A stretch of 64,000 nucleotides of DNA from a bacterium. Lineage in GTDB: Bacteria > Krumholzibacteriota > Krumholzibacteriia > LZORAL124-64-63. Positions 17,433 through 25,677 of this stretch are shown piece after piece (the first letter of the stretch is position 1; every line of letters starts with the position of its first letter). Position numbers and translations under genes: made by a program. The DNA lies in assembly GCA_016712675.1 (NCBI GenBank), contig JADJQR010000001.1, positions 248,001 through 312,000 of the forward strand, read 5' to 3'. The notes below the pieces were generated by a model, which was not told where the DNA came from, made no database searches, and was given only the letters and a program-made list of their open reading frames with translations.

Positions 17433-18124
17433 GTGAAGAAGCTGCCGATGATCCTGGTCTTCATGCTGGTCACGACGACCTGCCTGGCGCAGAACTACCT
17501 CCCGCTCGCTCCCGGCAACTTCTGGACCTACCGCTTGGACAACGGGCTCTTGGAGACCCGCGTCGTGGGCGAGCCGGTCGAGTTCTACGGAAGGACGGTC
17601 TATCCCATCAAGTACGTGGTGAGCCCCAGGTACGAGGGTCTGGTGAACTACTGGTCCATGGCGCCGGGTGGCGGCGTCCTGCTGCACGGCTTTACGCGCG
17701 GCGTGGTGGGCGCCCGGTACGAACCGCCGGTGCTGTGGATCGAAGGGACGCTCGCGGTCGGCCAGACCTGGACCCAGCAGTCGGACTTCTACATCCTGCC
17801 TTCGGGCGCCTACTACGGCCGCTGGACGTTCGACACCGAGGTGCTGGCTGCGGAGACGCGGAACGTGCCCGCGGGCAACTTCGCGTGCTTCGGCCTGATC
17901 AACCACGCGGACGGACCGCCTTTGGCGATGTTGGGCGGCGCCTGCGACCTGTGCGGACAACTGGCCCCCGGCAAGAGCGACCTCGTCGAGTACTGGGTCG
18001 CGCAGGATGTCGGCATCGTCGAGTACCTGGGGACGACCCCTACCGGCTGGCGGCCTACACGGGACATCCGGTGGCCGCGACGTCGGTGTCGTGGGGCGCG
18101 GTGAAGGCGCTGTTCAGGGATTGA
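17433..18124 (+). CDS. exported protein of the YLPLAPGNFWTYR type, possible 3' frameshift
   Basis: Signal peptide (KKLPMILVFMLVTTTCLAQ) followed by YLPLAPGNFWTYRLDN, an opening seen in many small secreted or lipid-anchored proteins of this kind of organism, and a beta-rich body (VGQTWTQQSDFYI, ETRNVPAGNFACFGLI, VAQDVGIVEYLG). In the main frame the end is odd (TGWRPTRDIRWPRRRC..., stop 18104). A one-base shift near 18040 gives a more natural tail (YRLAAYTGHPVAATSVSWGAVKALFRD, stop 18124), so a single indel is suspected. GTG 17433 has GGAGG at a good distance; ATG 17421 is the alternative. Function unknown. Confidence 0.6.
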
Positions 18125-18177
18125 CGAATCCGGCGCACGTGAGCCGGTCACACGTTCGCTTGCCCTGAGGCCGCCCC

Positions 18178-18510
18178 ATGCCCCGCGCCATCTTCGCCAT
18201 CAAGCTGGTCCACTCGGTGATCTTCTGGATCCTGAGTGCGTGCGTGCTGGCGATCGTCGAGGGCGCCGTGACCGGCCGCGCCACGGGCTTGACGTGGCTG
18301 GCAGTCGGTCTGGTCGTCGTCGAGAGCGTGGTGCTGGCCGCCTTCCGCTGGACCTGCCCCCTGACCGTGCTGGCCGAGCGATTGGGCGCGCAGCGCGGCG
18401 CGGTGACCGACATCTTCCTGCCGAAATGGGCCGCCGACCGCATCTTCCCGGTGTGCGGGACCACGTTCGTGGTAGCGCTGGGGGTGCTGCTGGCGAGAGT
18501 GTTCACGTGA
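18178..18510 (+). CDS. small three-helix membrane protein
   Basis: 110 residues with three predicted membrane helices (LVHSVIFWILSACVLAIVEGA; LTWLAVGLVVVESVVLAAF; FPVCGTTFVVALGVLLARVF) and a conserved-looking loop (RWTCPLTVLAERLGAQRGAVTDIFLPKW). It resembles uncharacterised integral membrane proteins. A hydrophobic reading frame (LLLGCLVVLILVGVEAWRERQQG) continues at about 18515-18607 in another frame with no good start; it may be noise or a frameshifted fourth helix. Confidence 0.65.
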   Translation: MPRAIFAIKLVHSVIFWILSACVLAIVEGAVTGRATGLTWLAVGLVVVESVVLAAFRWTCPLTVLAERLGAQRGAVTDIFLPKWAADRIFPVCGTTFVVALGVLLARVFT

Positions 18511-18629
18511 GGGGTGGCTGGGCGCGTTGTTGCTGGGATGCCTTGTCGTGCTGATCCTGGTGGGGGTCGAGGCCTGGCGGGAGCGGCAACAGGGCCGGCT
18601 TGCCTGACCACGCCCGGACAGGGACAGCC

Positions 18630-19283
18630 ATGCTGCGACCGCTCCAAGCCGCCGCGATCCTGATCGCGTTCGCGATCCTGCCCGCCTGCGCCGCCGAACC
18701 GGCGGCTTCCGGCCGTGCGCGCGAGGCCGTGGTCGGCCTGCCCTGCGAAGGCTGCGAGGCCGTGTTCGCGGGACTTCCGGCCACGCTGACGGCGCACGCG
18801 CGCATCGCCCCGGCGGACGAGCCTGGCCGCCCGCTGCGCATCAAGGGCACGATCTTCGATGGCGCGGGAATGCCGGCGCCGGGCGTCATCGTCTACGCCT
18901 ACCAGACCAACGCCCAGGGCCTGTATCCCCCCGCCGGCACCGCGGCCCACCACCACGGCCGGCTGCGCGGCTGGGCCCAGTCCGACGCCGAGGGCCGCTA
19001 CGCCTTCGACACCGTGCGGCCCGGCGGCTACCCGGACTCCGACCTGCCGGAGCACGTGCACCTGCACGTCATCGAGGTCGGCCGCTGCACCTACTACATC
19101 GACGATGTCCTGTTCGAGGATGATCCGCGCCTGACCGCCGCGAAGCGCGCAACCCTGATCACGGGCCGCGGGGGCAGCGGGCTGGCGATGCCGACCTTGG
19201 ACGAGGCCGGTGTTCACGTGGTGGTGCGGGATATCCACCTGGGGCGGAACATCCCGGGGTATCCGGAGGGTGGGCGCGAGTAG
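18630..19283 (+). CDS. intradiol dioxygenase-like lipoprotein
   Basis: 217 residues. A lipoprotein signal (LRPLQAAAILIAFAILPAC, lipobox LPAC) is followed by the protocatechuate/intradiol dioxygenase beta-sandwich: RIKGTIFDGAGMPAPGVIVYAYQTNAQGLYPP, the RGWAQSDAEGRYAFDTVRPGGYP turn and PEHVHLHVIE. The Tyr, Tyr, His and His that bind Fe(III) in the family are present (YAY/YPP region, GGYP, HVHLH). The extracytoplasmic location and lack of aromatic-degradation neighbours argue against a classical catechol pathway. The role is unknown. Confidence 0.75.
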   Translation: MLRPLQAAAILIAFAILPACAAEPAASGRAREAVVGLPCEGCEAVFAGLPATLTAHARIAPADEPGRPLRIKGTIFDGAGMPAPGVIVYAYQTNAQGLYPPAGTAAHHHGRLRGWAQSDAEGRYAFDTVRPGGYPDSDLPEHVHLHVIEVGRCTYYIDDVLFEDDPRLTAAKRATLITGRGGSGLAMPTLDEAGVHVVVRDIHLGRNIPGYPEGGRE

Positions 19284-19356
19284 CAGAGGCCCCAACCGAT
19301 GGACGCCGCGCGCCAGACGCCGTAGAATGCCGACGCCGGCTCCGAACGCGTTGGAC

Positions 19357-19435
19357 TTGCGCCGGCGCAACTGACGGCGAGGTCGACGTGCGCCGGCGCA
19401 AGTCTCACGAAGTCGCCATAGTTGCGCCGGCGCAA
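19357..19435. repeat. cluster of three TTGCGCCGGCGCAA-type palindromes
   Basis: Perfect copies at 19357-19370 and 19422-19435, with a 12-bp core copy at 19389-19400 between them. They are followed by CTGGCGCAACTGGCGCAA direct repeats up to about 19455. The cluster fills the gap before the lipoprotein gene at 19484. Confidence 0.85.
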
Positions 19436-19483
19436 CTGGCGCAACTGGCGCAAGCGGCGGCAGCCCGCGAAAGGCGGTCCCCC

Positions 19484-19993
19484 ATGACGATCCCGACGTT
19501 GCCTGCGCGCAGGCCGGCGCTTCGAGCGGCCACCCGTACCGGAGCCCACCGCCACCTGCTGGCCCTGGCCCTGGTCGCGCTGGCCGTGCTGGCGGCCGGC
19601 GGCTGCACCGTCCGGCTGATCTCCGACTATGACGAGACGATCGACCGGTCGGCCAGCGAGCTGCAGAAGGAGATGGACGCGTTCCTGACCGACATGGAGA
19701 ACGGCCAGGACGAGTCGGTCATGTACGGCGTGAACCGCGGCTTCTACCCATACTACGCGACCGAGGTGCGGGCCGTGCTCGTGCGGGCGCAGGCGCATCC
19801 GAAGAACGAGCAGAGCGTGGCGCAGTACGAGCTGATGCTCGACAGCCTGAAGGAACTGGAAGAGGCGCACCGCGGCGACGAGGGTCTGGAGGACGAAGGC
19901 ACGCTGCCGGTGGAGGCCATCCCCGTGTTCCGCGACCTGTTCAACCAGGCGTGGGGGGCGATCATCCACCTCGAAGTCGCCAAGAAGCGCTGA
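19484..19993 (+). CDS. hypothetical lipoprotein
   Basis: 169 residues. A lipoprotein signal (LLALALVALAVLAAGGC) is followed by a mostly helical, acidic body (SDYDETIDRSASELQKEMDAFLTDMENGQ ... QSVAQYELMLDSLKELEEAHRGDEG). The ATG at 19484 is taken as start because it gives a normal signal peptide; longer in-frame starts run into the palindrome cluster. The next gene follows after 25 bp. No known domain recognised. Confidence 0.65.
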   Translation: MTIPTLPARRPALRAATRTGAHRHLLALALVALAVLAAGGCTVRLISDYDETIDRSASELQKEMDAFLTDMENGQDESVMYGVNRGFYPYYATEVRAVLVRAQAHPKNEQSVAQYELMLDSLKELEEAHRGDEGLEDEGTLPVEAIPVFRDLFNQAWGAIIHLEVAKKR

Positions 19994-20018
19994 CGTCGGC
20001 GCACGCCGGGAGGGCATC

Positions 20019-20348
20019 ATGTCGTTTACCGTCGCCGAGATCCTCAAGCCGATGATGGCCGCCGCGAAGGCGTCGCTGGCCCAGGACTGGGGCAAGGCCG
20101 AGGACTACGCCAAGCCGGAGATGAAGCGGTTGGCCGAATCGCTGGCGGCCATCGCGAAGCTGGTGGCCACGAAGAAGGTCAACCAGCGGCAGGCGAAGGC
20201 GCTGCTGAGGATCCACGGCAACACCACGCAGTCCGTGCTGCTGACGATCGACGGGCTGGGGGTGATCGCGGTCGAGGACGCGATCAACGCGGCGCTGGGG
20301 GCGGCGCGGGATACCGTGAACACGGCCGTCGGGTTCAAGCTGGTCTAG
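20019..20348 (+). CDS. hypothetical helical protein
   Basis: 109 residues, cytosolic and helical (VAEILKPMMAAAKASLAQDW, RLAESLAAIAKLVATKKVNQRQAKALLRIH), ending in small-residue-rich segments (VEDAINAALGAARDTVNTAVG). The GGGAGGG site is well spaced from the ATG. It follows the lipoprotein at 19484-19993 by 25 bp and is probably cotranscribed. Function not recognised. Confidence 0.65.
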   Translation: MSFTVAEILKPMMAAAKASLAQDWGKAEDYAKPEMKRLAESLAAIAKLVATKKVNQRQAKALLRIHGNTTQSVLLTIDGLGVIAVEDAINAALGAARDTVNTAVGFKLV

Positions 20349-20354
20349 CCGCCC

Positions 20355-20477
20355 TCACACCGGCGGCACCATGCGCAGCGCGTCCCGCGGATGCGGCAGG
20401 CCGCTGCGCTCCATTGTCAAGGGGGCGCCCCGGTCGGCGGTGGCGTCGACCAGCGCCTCGGTGGCGGTGAACTTGTG
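20355..20477 (-). pseudogene. duplicated 3' end of the patatin gene
   Basis: These 123 bp match 21750-21872 with about 9 mismatches (about 93% identity, no gaps). Read on the minus strand they encode ATEALVDATADRGAPLT and SGLPHPRDALRMVPPV, the last ~38 residues of a patatin-like protein like the intact gene at 21750-23465. Only the C-terminal end is present, so this is a remnant of a second copy or a partial duplication. Confidence 0.8.
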
Positions 20478-20478
20478 C

Positions 20479-20556
20479 CTGCCGTCCGGCGTATACCAGG
20501 TGAAGATGGAAGCGGACGGCCTGGTCGAGACGGGCAAGATCATCTTGTCAAAATGA
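20479..20556 (+). pseudogene. remnant of a FlgD-type C-terminal domain
   Basis: The plus strand encodes LPSGVYQVKMEADGLVETG and then KIILSK-stop, matching the last strand pair of the FlgD-like Ig sorting domain (compare AAGVYLLRL in intact genes here). Nothing upstream belongs to such a gene: the fragment abuts the duplicated patatin end directly. It marks a deletion or rearrangement junction near 20478. Confidence 0.6.
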
Positions 20557-20564
20557 GGAGTGCC

Positions 20565-21539
20565 ATGCGACGCAGAGGCCGAATCACGATCCTGGTTCTA
20601 GCCCTGTTCCTCGCCGCGTGGAGTAGTAGCGGGTGCGGGGGTGGTCCGTCGCTCGATCCGCAGGATCGGGTCCCGGGCACCGAATCCGTGATTCCGGCTG
20701 CCGACTGTCTCAGCTTGTCACCGGACGGGCGCTGGCTCGTGTTCGTCGAGGATACCGAGCGCGTCCCGAACAACGGAGCGCCGCCGGAGAGCCACTGGCC
20801 CCATTACCGTCCCGTCAGCCTCGATCTGACCACCGGCCAGCGCACGGTGCACCACTGTCCGGCCGATCTGGAGTTTGGCCTGCCGCATCCGCCGGCCCTG
20901 CAGAACCGGGCCGTCGCCGAGAGTTTCAAGCCACACGCCTGGCGGGATGGCCGTTTCTACGGGCTGAACGTCGTCGACTCGCGACACCGGTGCCTGGTCC
21001 TGGATCCGGGCCGAAGCGATCTGGCCGTGGACGCGCAGCCCGAGTTGCGGCACCTGCAGTCGTCGGATCAGATGTCGCCGGACAGGCTGGCTGGATGGCT
21101 GCAACGACTCGAGGAGAAGTGGAACCGACGCCACTGGCACCCCACCGATGTGACTTTGCCACTGAACGGCGATGTGCCGGCGGAGTTCTTCTACTTCTCC
21201 GACAAAGAACAAGTGCTCCGGGCCGATGCCAACGGTGATTCCGTATGCACTTCGTTCAAGGATGGCTGGGCCGTCGAGCGGCTCCGCATTTCGCCGGACC
21301 GCCGGTTCCTGGCTTGCGTCACCAGGGAACGGAAGACCTTCATGATCTTCGTCGGTGGAACGTCCCGCTTGGTGGTGTTGGATTTGGAATCGGGCGACCG
21401 CCGAACCCTGCTCGCCGCTCCCGCCATCGATGCCCTGGTGTGGGCGCCGGACGGCGAGACGCTCTACGTGAGCGCGCAGGACGACAGAGAGTACGGTATC
21501 TACCGCCTGCGGATGGACGAGTTCTTCGTGCGCGACTGA
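20565..21539 (+). CDS. PD40/WD40-type propeller lipoprotein
   Basis: About 324 residues. A lipoprotein signal ends in AAWSSSGC. The body has beta-propeller blades of the PD40 type (ADCLSLSPDGRWLVFVEDT, VERLRISPDRRFLACVTRE, ALVWAPDGETLYVSAQDD). Such proteins are envelope-associated and usually bind proteins or sugars. The ATG at 20565 has GAGGAG upstream; ATG 20553, overlapping the stop of the preceding remnant, is the alternative. It lies between the two copies of the patatin 3' end. Confidence 0.65.
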   Translation: MRRRGRITILVLALFLAAWSSSGCGGGPSLDPQDRVPGTESVIPAADCLSLSPDGRWLVFVEDTERVPNNGAPPESHWPHYRPVSLDLTTGQRTVHHCPADLEFGLPHPPALQNRAVAESFKPHAWRDGRFYGLNVVDSRHRCLVLDPGRSDLAVDAQPELRHLQSSDQMSPDRLAGWLQRLEEKWNRRHWHPTDVTLPLNGDVPAEFFYFSDKEQVLRADANGDSVCTSFKDGWAVERLRISPDRRFLACVTRERKTFMIFVGGTSRLVVLDLESGDRRTLLAAPAIDALVWAPDGETLYVSAQDDREYGIYRLRMDEFFVRD

Positions 21540-21581
21540 ACTCCAAATACTGGATCGTTCTCGATCTCGCAGCCTAAGGAT

Positions 21582-21671
21582 CAGGACCATCCGGACCGCA
21601 ATGCGCAGTTCGAGTACATCAACACCCGGGTGACCAAGGAAGTGCGGGTCGCCCAGCCCGTCATTTCAGCC
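21582..21671 (+). pseudogene. fragment of an ISAzo13-type transposase
   Basis: Thirty codons read QDHPDRNAQFEYINTRVTKE then VRVAQPVIS, matching the NPDRDAQFxYIN...GxPVISVD segment of ISAzo13/Rhodopirellula-type DDE transposases. No further transposase sequence is seen on either side, so only a relic remains. It sits about 80 bp from the patatin 3' repeat and may be connected with that duplication. Confidence 0.6.
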
Positions 21672-21749
21672 CACTTCATTCACCGTGCCTGGCGCCGCGC
21701 TCCTGAAGCGCGTCGACGCGGGATGGCCTGGCGTGCGCCGACCTCCTCT

Positions 21750-23465
21750 TCACACCGGCGGCACCATGCGCAGCGCGCCCCGCGGATGCGGCAGGCCGCT
21801 GCGCTCCCTTGTCAGGGGGGCGCCCCAGTCGACGGTGGCGTCGATCATCGCCTCGGTGGCGTTGAACATGTGGCGCAGGCGCTCGTGCGAGATCCCGGCG
21901 TATTCGGGCGGGTCCATGGCGTAGTCCGGCAGGAACTCGCGCAGGGGGCGGTGGCCGGGCGCCGGGTCGGTCCAGGAGTCGCGCATGCCGGCGAACATCT
22001 CGTCCAGCGGCTCCTGCGAGGCCAGGTAGCGGCGCCAGCGGTGGGCGTCGAAGTCGAAGTCGGTGACGATGCGCTCGCCGGCCCGGCGGCCCAGCGCGAA
22101 CAGCCGGTCGATGGTGGACGCCGGCATGTTGAGGTTGAGGCCGCCCTCGTCGGCGTGCAACGCGATGCGCACGATGCGCTCGCGGTAGCCCGGCAGGCGG
22201 CACTGCTGGTTGTCCCGCCAGTTCTGCATGGTGGCGACGATGGCGCCCAGGAATCCCGGCAGCGAGGTGATGGCGCGGAACGGTCCCAGGCGGCCCTGCG
22301 CCGCGGTCTGCGGCATCCAGACCTGGCGGCGATGGCGTTCGGGGTCGAAGTCGTCCAGCATGATCCCGTAGGTGGGCCAGCGCGGCCACAGCGTGTCGAA
22401 GAAGTGGATGGGGAAGTTGCTGCAGATGCCGCCGTCGGAGAACCAGCAGGTGCGGGGCAGTTCACGCTCGACCTCGTCGCGCAGCGTCCAGTCGCGGGCT
22501 ACCAGCGGCACGGCGGACAGCAGGACAGGGAAGCTGAGGCTCAGGCGCACGGCGACCGCGACGGGCAGGCGGCCCGTGGCCGGCAGCCAGTGCAGGTCGG
22601 GGTCGTCGTCGCCGTACGCGTGTCCGTGCGCGATGAGGTGATCGACGATGCGCGCGGGGAACAGGCGCCGGAACGCGCGCTCGGAGAACATGAACGCGCC
22701 GTCGCCGAACGGCACGCGGTGCGGCTGGCCGGTGGTCAGGTCGGTGGTCATGATCTGCAGGTTGATCGCGGGGAACGCCGGGTCCGGGCCCATGAGATGG
22801 CCGAAGGTCAGTGGCTCACCTGTGGCCTTCTCGCCGCGCCGCTTGTGGCCGGCCACCTCGTCGAGGGTGTCGCAGAGCCAGTCGGTGAGCGCGGGGTGGG
22901 CGTCGCTGTCGCCCAGGCCGGGGCAGAGGCCGAAGCCGTGCTTCGGCACGTCGCAGAGCAGCGGCTTCGTCAGGGCGAACACCCACGCCGCCAGGACACC
23001 CAGCACCAGCAGGAGCGTGCCCAGGACCCACGCCTCGGGACCGCGGTGCGCAAGCGCGGCCCAGGTGAGGACGGCCGCGCCGGGCGCCAGGCCGGCGAAC
23101 GTCTGGCCGGCGTGGTGCTCGACCAGCGCCTTCAGGACGCGGGCGATGCGGCCGCGCGGGCCGCGACGGCGGTCGAGCGCGGCCATGAGCACGGCGAACA
23201 GGCCGCGGAACGGGGCAGCGGGCTGGAAGAGGCCGAAGAGCGAGGTGCCGATGCGCCTGGTGGCGCCTTCCAGCTCCTCGAAGCCGCCGTGCGCGCGGTT
23301 GTACTCGGCCGCGGCCGTGAGTGCGGCGGCGATGGCGCCGGCGGAGGTGCCGCCGATGTTCCTGAAGCGGTGCTTGCGGGACAGCTCCAGCACGGCGTGC
23401 GGGTAGACGACGCCGCTGGTGATGCCGCCCTTCATGATGATGTCGCAGTTGGGCAGGGAGGGCAT
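21750..23465 (-). CDS. patatin-like phospholipase
   Basis: 571 residues. The N-terminus has the oxyanion-type strand (NCDIIMKGGITSGVVYPHAVLELS) and the nucleophile elbow GGTSAGA (about residue 40). The catalytic Asp is in SDGGICSNFPIHFFD near residue 345. A hydrophobic segment (WVLGTLLLVLGVLAAWVFAL, about 130-150) suggests membrane attachment. Expected activity is acyl-ester hydrolysis of lipids. It stands alone on the minus strand. Its last 123 bp are duplicated at 20355-20477. Confidence 0.85.
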   Translation of the reverse strand: MPSLPNCDIIMKGGITSGVVYPHAVLELSRKHRFRNIGGTSAGAIAAALTAAAEYNRAHGGFEELEGATRRIGTSLFGLFQPAAPFRGLFAVLMAALDRRRGPRGRIARVLKALVEHHAGQTFAGLAPGAAVLTWAALAHRGPEAWVLGTLLLVLGVLAAWVFALTKPLLCDVPKHGFGLCPGLGDSDAHPALTDWLCDTLDEVAGHKRRGEKATGEPLTFGHLMGPDPAFPAINLQIMTTDLTTGQPHRVPFGDGAFMFSERAFRRLFPARIVDHLIAHGHAYGDDDPDLHWLPATGRLPVAVAVRLSLSFPVLLSAVPLVARDWTLRDEVERELPRTCWFSDGGICSNFPIHFFDTLWPRWPTYGIMLDDFDPERHRRQVWMPQTAAQGRLGPFRAITSLPGFLGAIVATMQNWRDNQQCRLPGYRERIVRIALHADEGGLNLNMPASTIDRLFALGRRAGERIVTDFDFDAHRWRRYLASQEPLDEMFAGMRDSWTDPAPGHRPLREFLPDYAMDPPEYAGISHERLRHMFNATEAMIDATVDWGAPLTRERSGLPHPRGALRMVPPV

Positions 23466-23795
23466 GGGGGGCTCCTTGGGGGACTGGGAGCTGGTTGAGG
23501 CAGGATAGGGGGGAGGGGGTGGGGTGTCAATTTGGAGGGGTTGTCGGGATGGGGCGGATCAGGTAGGATCATCGTCGCGGGGAGGCGGCTCGGTGGGTGT
23601 GGGGAGATTCGTGTGATTTGGCTGTTGATGGCCGTGGGCGATCTCCAGTACCGTGCTGCATAGAACGGCTCAGTTCGGCGTTAGGTAGCTATGCGACGTC
23701 CGGGCCGCGCGATCACAACCACAGGTGTTGTGGGAAGCGGAGAGTTCGGGGCACAATCAACTGAACAATAATTGACTCGGACTCGAGGTCTAGCC
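23466..23795. other. intergenic stretch containing an integron recombination boundary
   Basis: The first half is a GC-rich promoter region upstream of the patatin gene with no visible ORF. At 23680-23686 GTTAGGT marks the left end of an integron cassette (cut G^TTAGGT); from here base composition becomes visibly less GC-rich. No attC arm is recognised left of it, so this may be an attI-like or decayed site. Confidence 0.5.
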
Positions 23796-24510
23796 ATGGC
23801 AAAGGTGCTCTTCGTCTTACTATGTGCTGTCGCCTGCATTTTCACCGGCTGCGCCAAAGAGAGTCGCGTGGAATATGTCGAGGCCGAGATCAACACACTG
23901 CGCGGTCAGGTTGATTCTCTGAAAGCACGTGTCCTTAAGATCGAGTTTGAGAACTCAATGAACGATTTCTTCAAAGATCTTGACAAGTTCGCACTTCTTA
24001 CTCCCGGGGCAGACGGATATTCTATAATCCAGACAGACGTTGGTCGCATGAGCATATCTCTTGAAGACGTGCAAGCATATGCGAGTGGCACAAGGGTGCG
24101 GTTGCAGTTCGGAAATCTCACTAGTGCAACCGTCAATGGGCTGGGAGCGAAACTGGATTGGGGACGCATGAAGGAGCAGGGCGGCATAGACAAAGCGACG
24201 GAAAAGTCTCGTGAGGTCAAGTTCACACAGTCTTTGCGCCCGGGTTCGTGGACGAACATTCAGGTGGTGCTCGAAGGCGTGCCACCGGCAGAATTTGGAT
24301 ACGTGCGTATCAGCGAGGTGACCCACACGGGGATAAGCATGATGAAGAACTAGCACGAGGCGCGGCAACGAGGCGGGGTGCAGCATCTGCGGCGAGAAGC
24401 GTTTGGGGGACATACGCAACCCAACCAGAGCTTGCAGCAGACGAAGCCGCCTGTCACGGTCCGTGCTGGCGCACGGCCCGCGCCAGCCGTCTTCGCTGCT
24501 GAAACTGGTG
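23681..24510 (+). mobile_element. integron gene cassette 1
   Basis: The element begins TTAGGT at 23681 and ends at the cut point in the R' box of the attC site at 24421-24516. Its own R'' box (ACCCAAC) pairs with GTTAGGT at six of seven positions, as expected for a cassette that closes on itself. It carries one lipoprotein gene in the usual orientation, with attC at its 3' end. Confidence 0.7.
23796..24353 (+). CDS. cassette-borne lipoprotein with coiled coil
   Basis: 185 residues. A lipoprotein signal ends in CIFTGC. Next is a short coiled coil (VEYVEAEINTLRGQVDSLKARV, split by leucines and charged residues), then a beta-rich domain (SLEDVQAYASGTRVRLQFGNLTSATVNGLGAKLDW ... GSWTNIQVVLEGVPPAEFGYVRISEV) that looks like an immunoglobulin or lipoprotein-type sandwich. 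Codon use is less GC-rich than in neighbouring chromosomal genes. It is the only gene of cassette 1, with attC 70 bp downstream. Function unknown. Confidence 0.7.
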   Translation: MAKVLFVLLCAVACIFTGCAKESRVEYVEAEINTLRGQVDSLKARVLKIEFENSMNDFFKDLDKFALLTPGADGYSIIQTDVGRMSISLEDVQAYASGTRVRLQFGNLTSATVNGLGAKLDWGRMKEQGGIDKATEKSREVKFTQSLRPGSWTNIQVVLEGVPPAEFGYVRISEVTHTGISMMKN

Positions 24511-24516
24511 TTAGGC
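24421..24516 (+). repeat. attC-like site A
   Basis: The R''-side CCAACC and L'' arm AGCTTGCAGCAGACGAAG face the L' arm CTTCGCTGCTGAAACT and R' GTTAGGC. The arms pair except for extra G and A bases on the L'' side, which would bulge out as the extrahelical bases used by integron integrases. The central ~45 bp can fold further (CACGGTCCGTG, GGCGC/GCGCC). Nearly identical to sites B and D. Confidence 0.8.
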
Positions 24517-24555
24517 TGAAGCATCGATTTAGGTGAACAGTCAAGGAGGGGCCCG

Positions 24556-24978
24556 GTGACGAAGATTGCCACGCGTGCTGCCATGGTTGCTGTCTGCTTT
24601 GCTTGCTTGGGGTGTGCAGTTCAGGCGAACTCGATCCGGTTCGGCGAGCATCAGTACGCCCCGCGACCGGTAGGCTCTCAGGTCGATGTTCTATTGAGTG
24701 AGCCCTCCAGACCATATGAAGTGATCGGACTTGTCACAGCGGACAAACAGGCCGCAACGACAATTGGTCAAGTGAAGGAATCGGACTTGTATCCGGCATT
24801 GATTGAACAAGCGCGCCTGATCGGTGCTGACGCCATCGTTGACATACAGTTCGAAACATTTACCAAGAGCGCGGTATTCTCGTCACGTAACAAGCACGCA
24901 CTCAAGGCATCGGCTAAAGCCATCAAGTACAAGGAAGAGGACGGCAACTCGTTGAACGGCGGCGCTGGAGGGCGCTGA
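24556..24978 (+). CDS. cassette-borne lipoprotein
   Basis: 140 residues with a lipoprotein signal ending in CFACLGC. The body resembles small YbjQ/DUF4156-like domains (RPYEVIGLVTADKQA ... LYPALIEQARLIGADAIVDIQFETF), with an ALxxxARxxGADAI motif. The start is GTG with GGAGGGG upstream. It is first gene of cassette 2. Function is not known; the fold assignment is tentative. Confidence 0.65.
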   Translation: MTKIATRAAMVAVCFACLGCAVQANSIRFGEHQYAPRPVGSQVDVLLSEPSRPYEVIGLVTADKQAATTIGQVKESDLYPALIEQARLIGADAIVDIQFETFTKSAVFSSRNKHALKASAKAIKYKEEDGNSLNGGAGGR

Positions 24979-25021
24979 CGCACAAGTGCAATTGGGGCCA
25001 GTGCGCGAACCGGTGAGGGGC

Positions 25022-25582
25022 ATGATGTTGGAGTTTGCTCTTGGCACGGCACTTGGAGCCTTCTTCTCGTGGCTATTCACACATCTCTATTACAAGAAGT
25101 CCAGCGCCGATCTTCGGCGCGATCTGGGAGCGGCAACAGAGCGGTTGAAGCCACGCAACACTCTAGAGAACTTCGAATTGCTCCTCGAAGAGGGGCAGTG
25201 GAAAGAAGTGCAGATCGACGACAAGAGTGTTTGGGTCTGCCAGTCGGACAACACTTATCAGATTCATCTGGGTGACTGTTCGGAGCGCTATGCGGAACGT
25301 TGGACAACAGTGTATCCAGATAGGTCGGGCCGGGCGTGCCCTGTCTATCTTAAGATTGGCAATGCCATTATCAAGGAACTGACCTTCGTTTACATGGACG
25401 GCTTTCGGATATTTGTGCCGATGACCGAAGTCCGCCCCGTCCCGGGCTCGCCGAACAATCCGGAGTTCTTTTGGAACAAAGGAAGCCTCGCCGTCAAGGT
25501 GTGCCAGATCATTGGCAAATACTACCTCTACAAGTCGCTTGAAGGCGTAGCGGAAATGTCAGATGTCACCATCGTCGCCTAG
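25022..25582 (+). CDS. cassette-borne membrane-anchored protein
   Basis: 186 residues. One N-terminal membrane helix (LEFALGTALGAFFSWLFTHLYY) is followed by a soluble domain with many aromatic residues (SVWVCQSDNTYQIHLGDCSERYAERWTTVYPD, FFWNKGSLAVKVCQIIGKYY). ATG 25022 follows GAGGGG; ATG 25025 is also possible. It is the second gene of cassette 2, ending 16 bp before the IS66 element and its target repeat. No family recognised. Confidence 0.65.
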   Translation: MMLEFALGTALGAFFSWLFTHLYYKKSSADLRRDLGAATERLKPRNTLENFELLLEEGQWKEVQIDDKSVWVCQSDNTYQIHLGDCSERYAERWTTVYPDRSGRACPVYLKIGNAIIKELTFVYMDGFRIFVPMTEVRPVPGSPNNPEFFWNKGSLAVKVCQIIGKYYLYKSLEGVAEMSDVTIVA

Positions 25583-25677
25583 TCTGCTTGGATTCGGCGT
25601 AAGCGTCCGACCCCGCGCGTATTCCCCCGCCCCTGATTTCGCGGCATGATGCCGCCTCCCCAACCCGGAGGTGCATC

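Noticed and set aside
24350-24715. Minus-strand ORFs encoding FSSEDGWRGPC...DRDRRLRLLQALV at each attC-like site.
   Set aside because: The same peptide appears at all three sites only because the repeat itself is open in that frame; there is no independent evidence of a gene.
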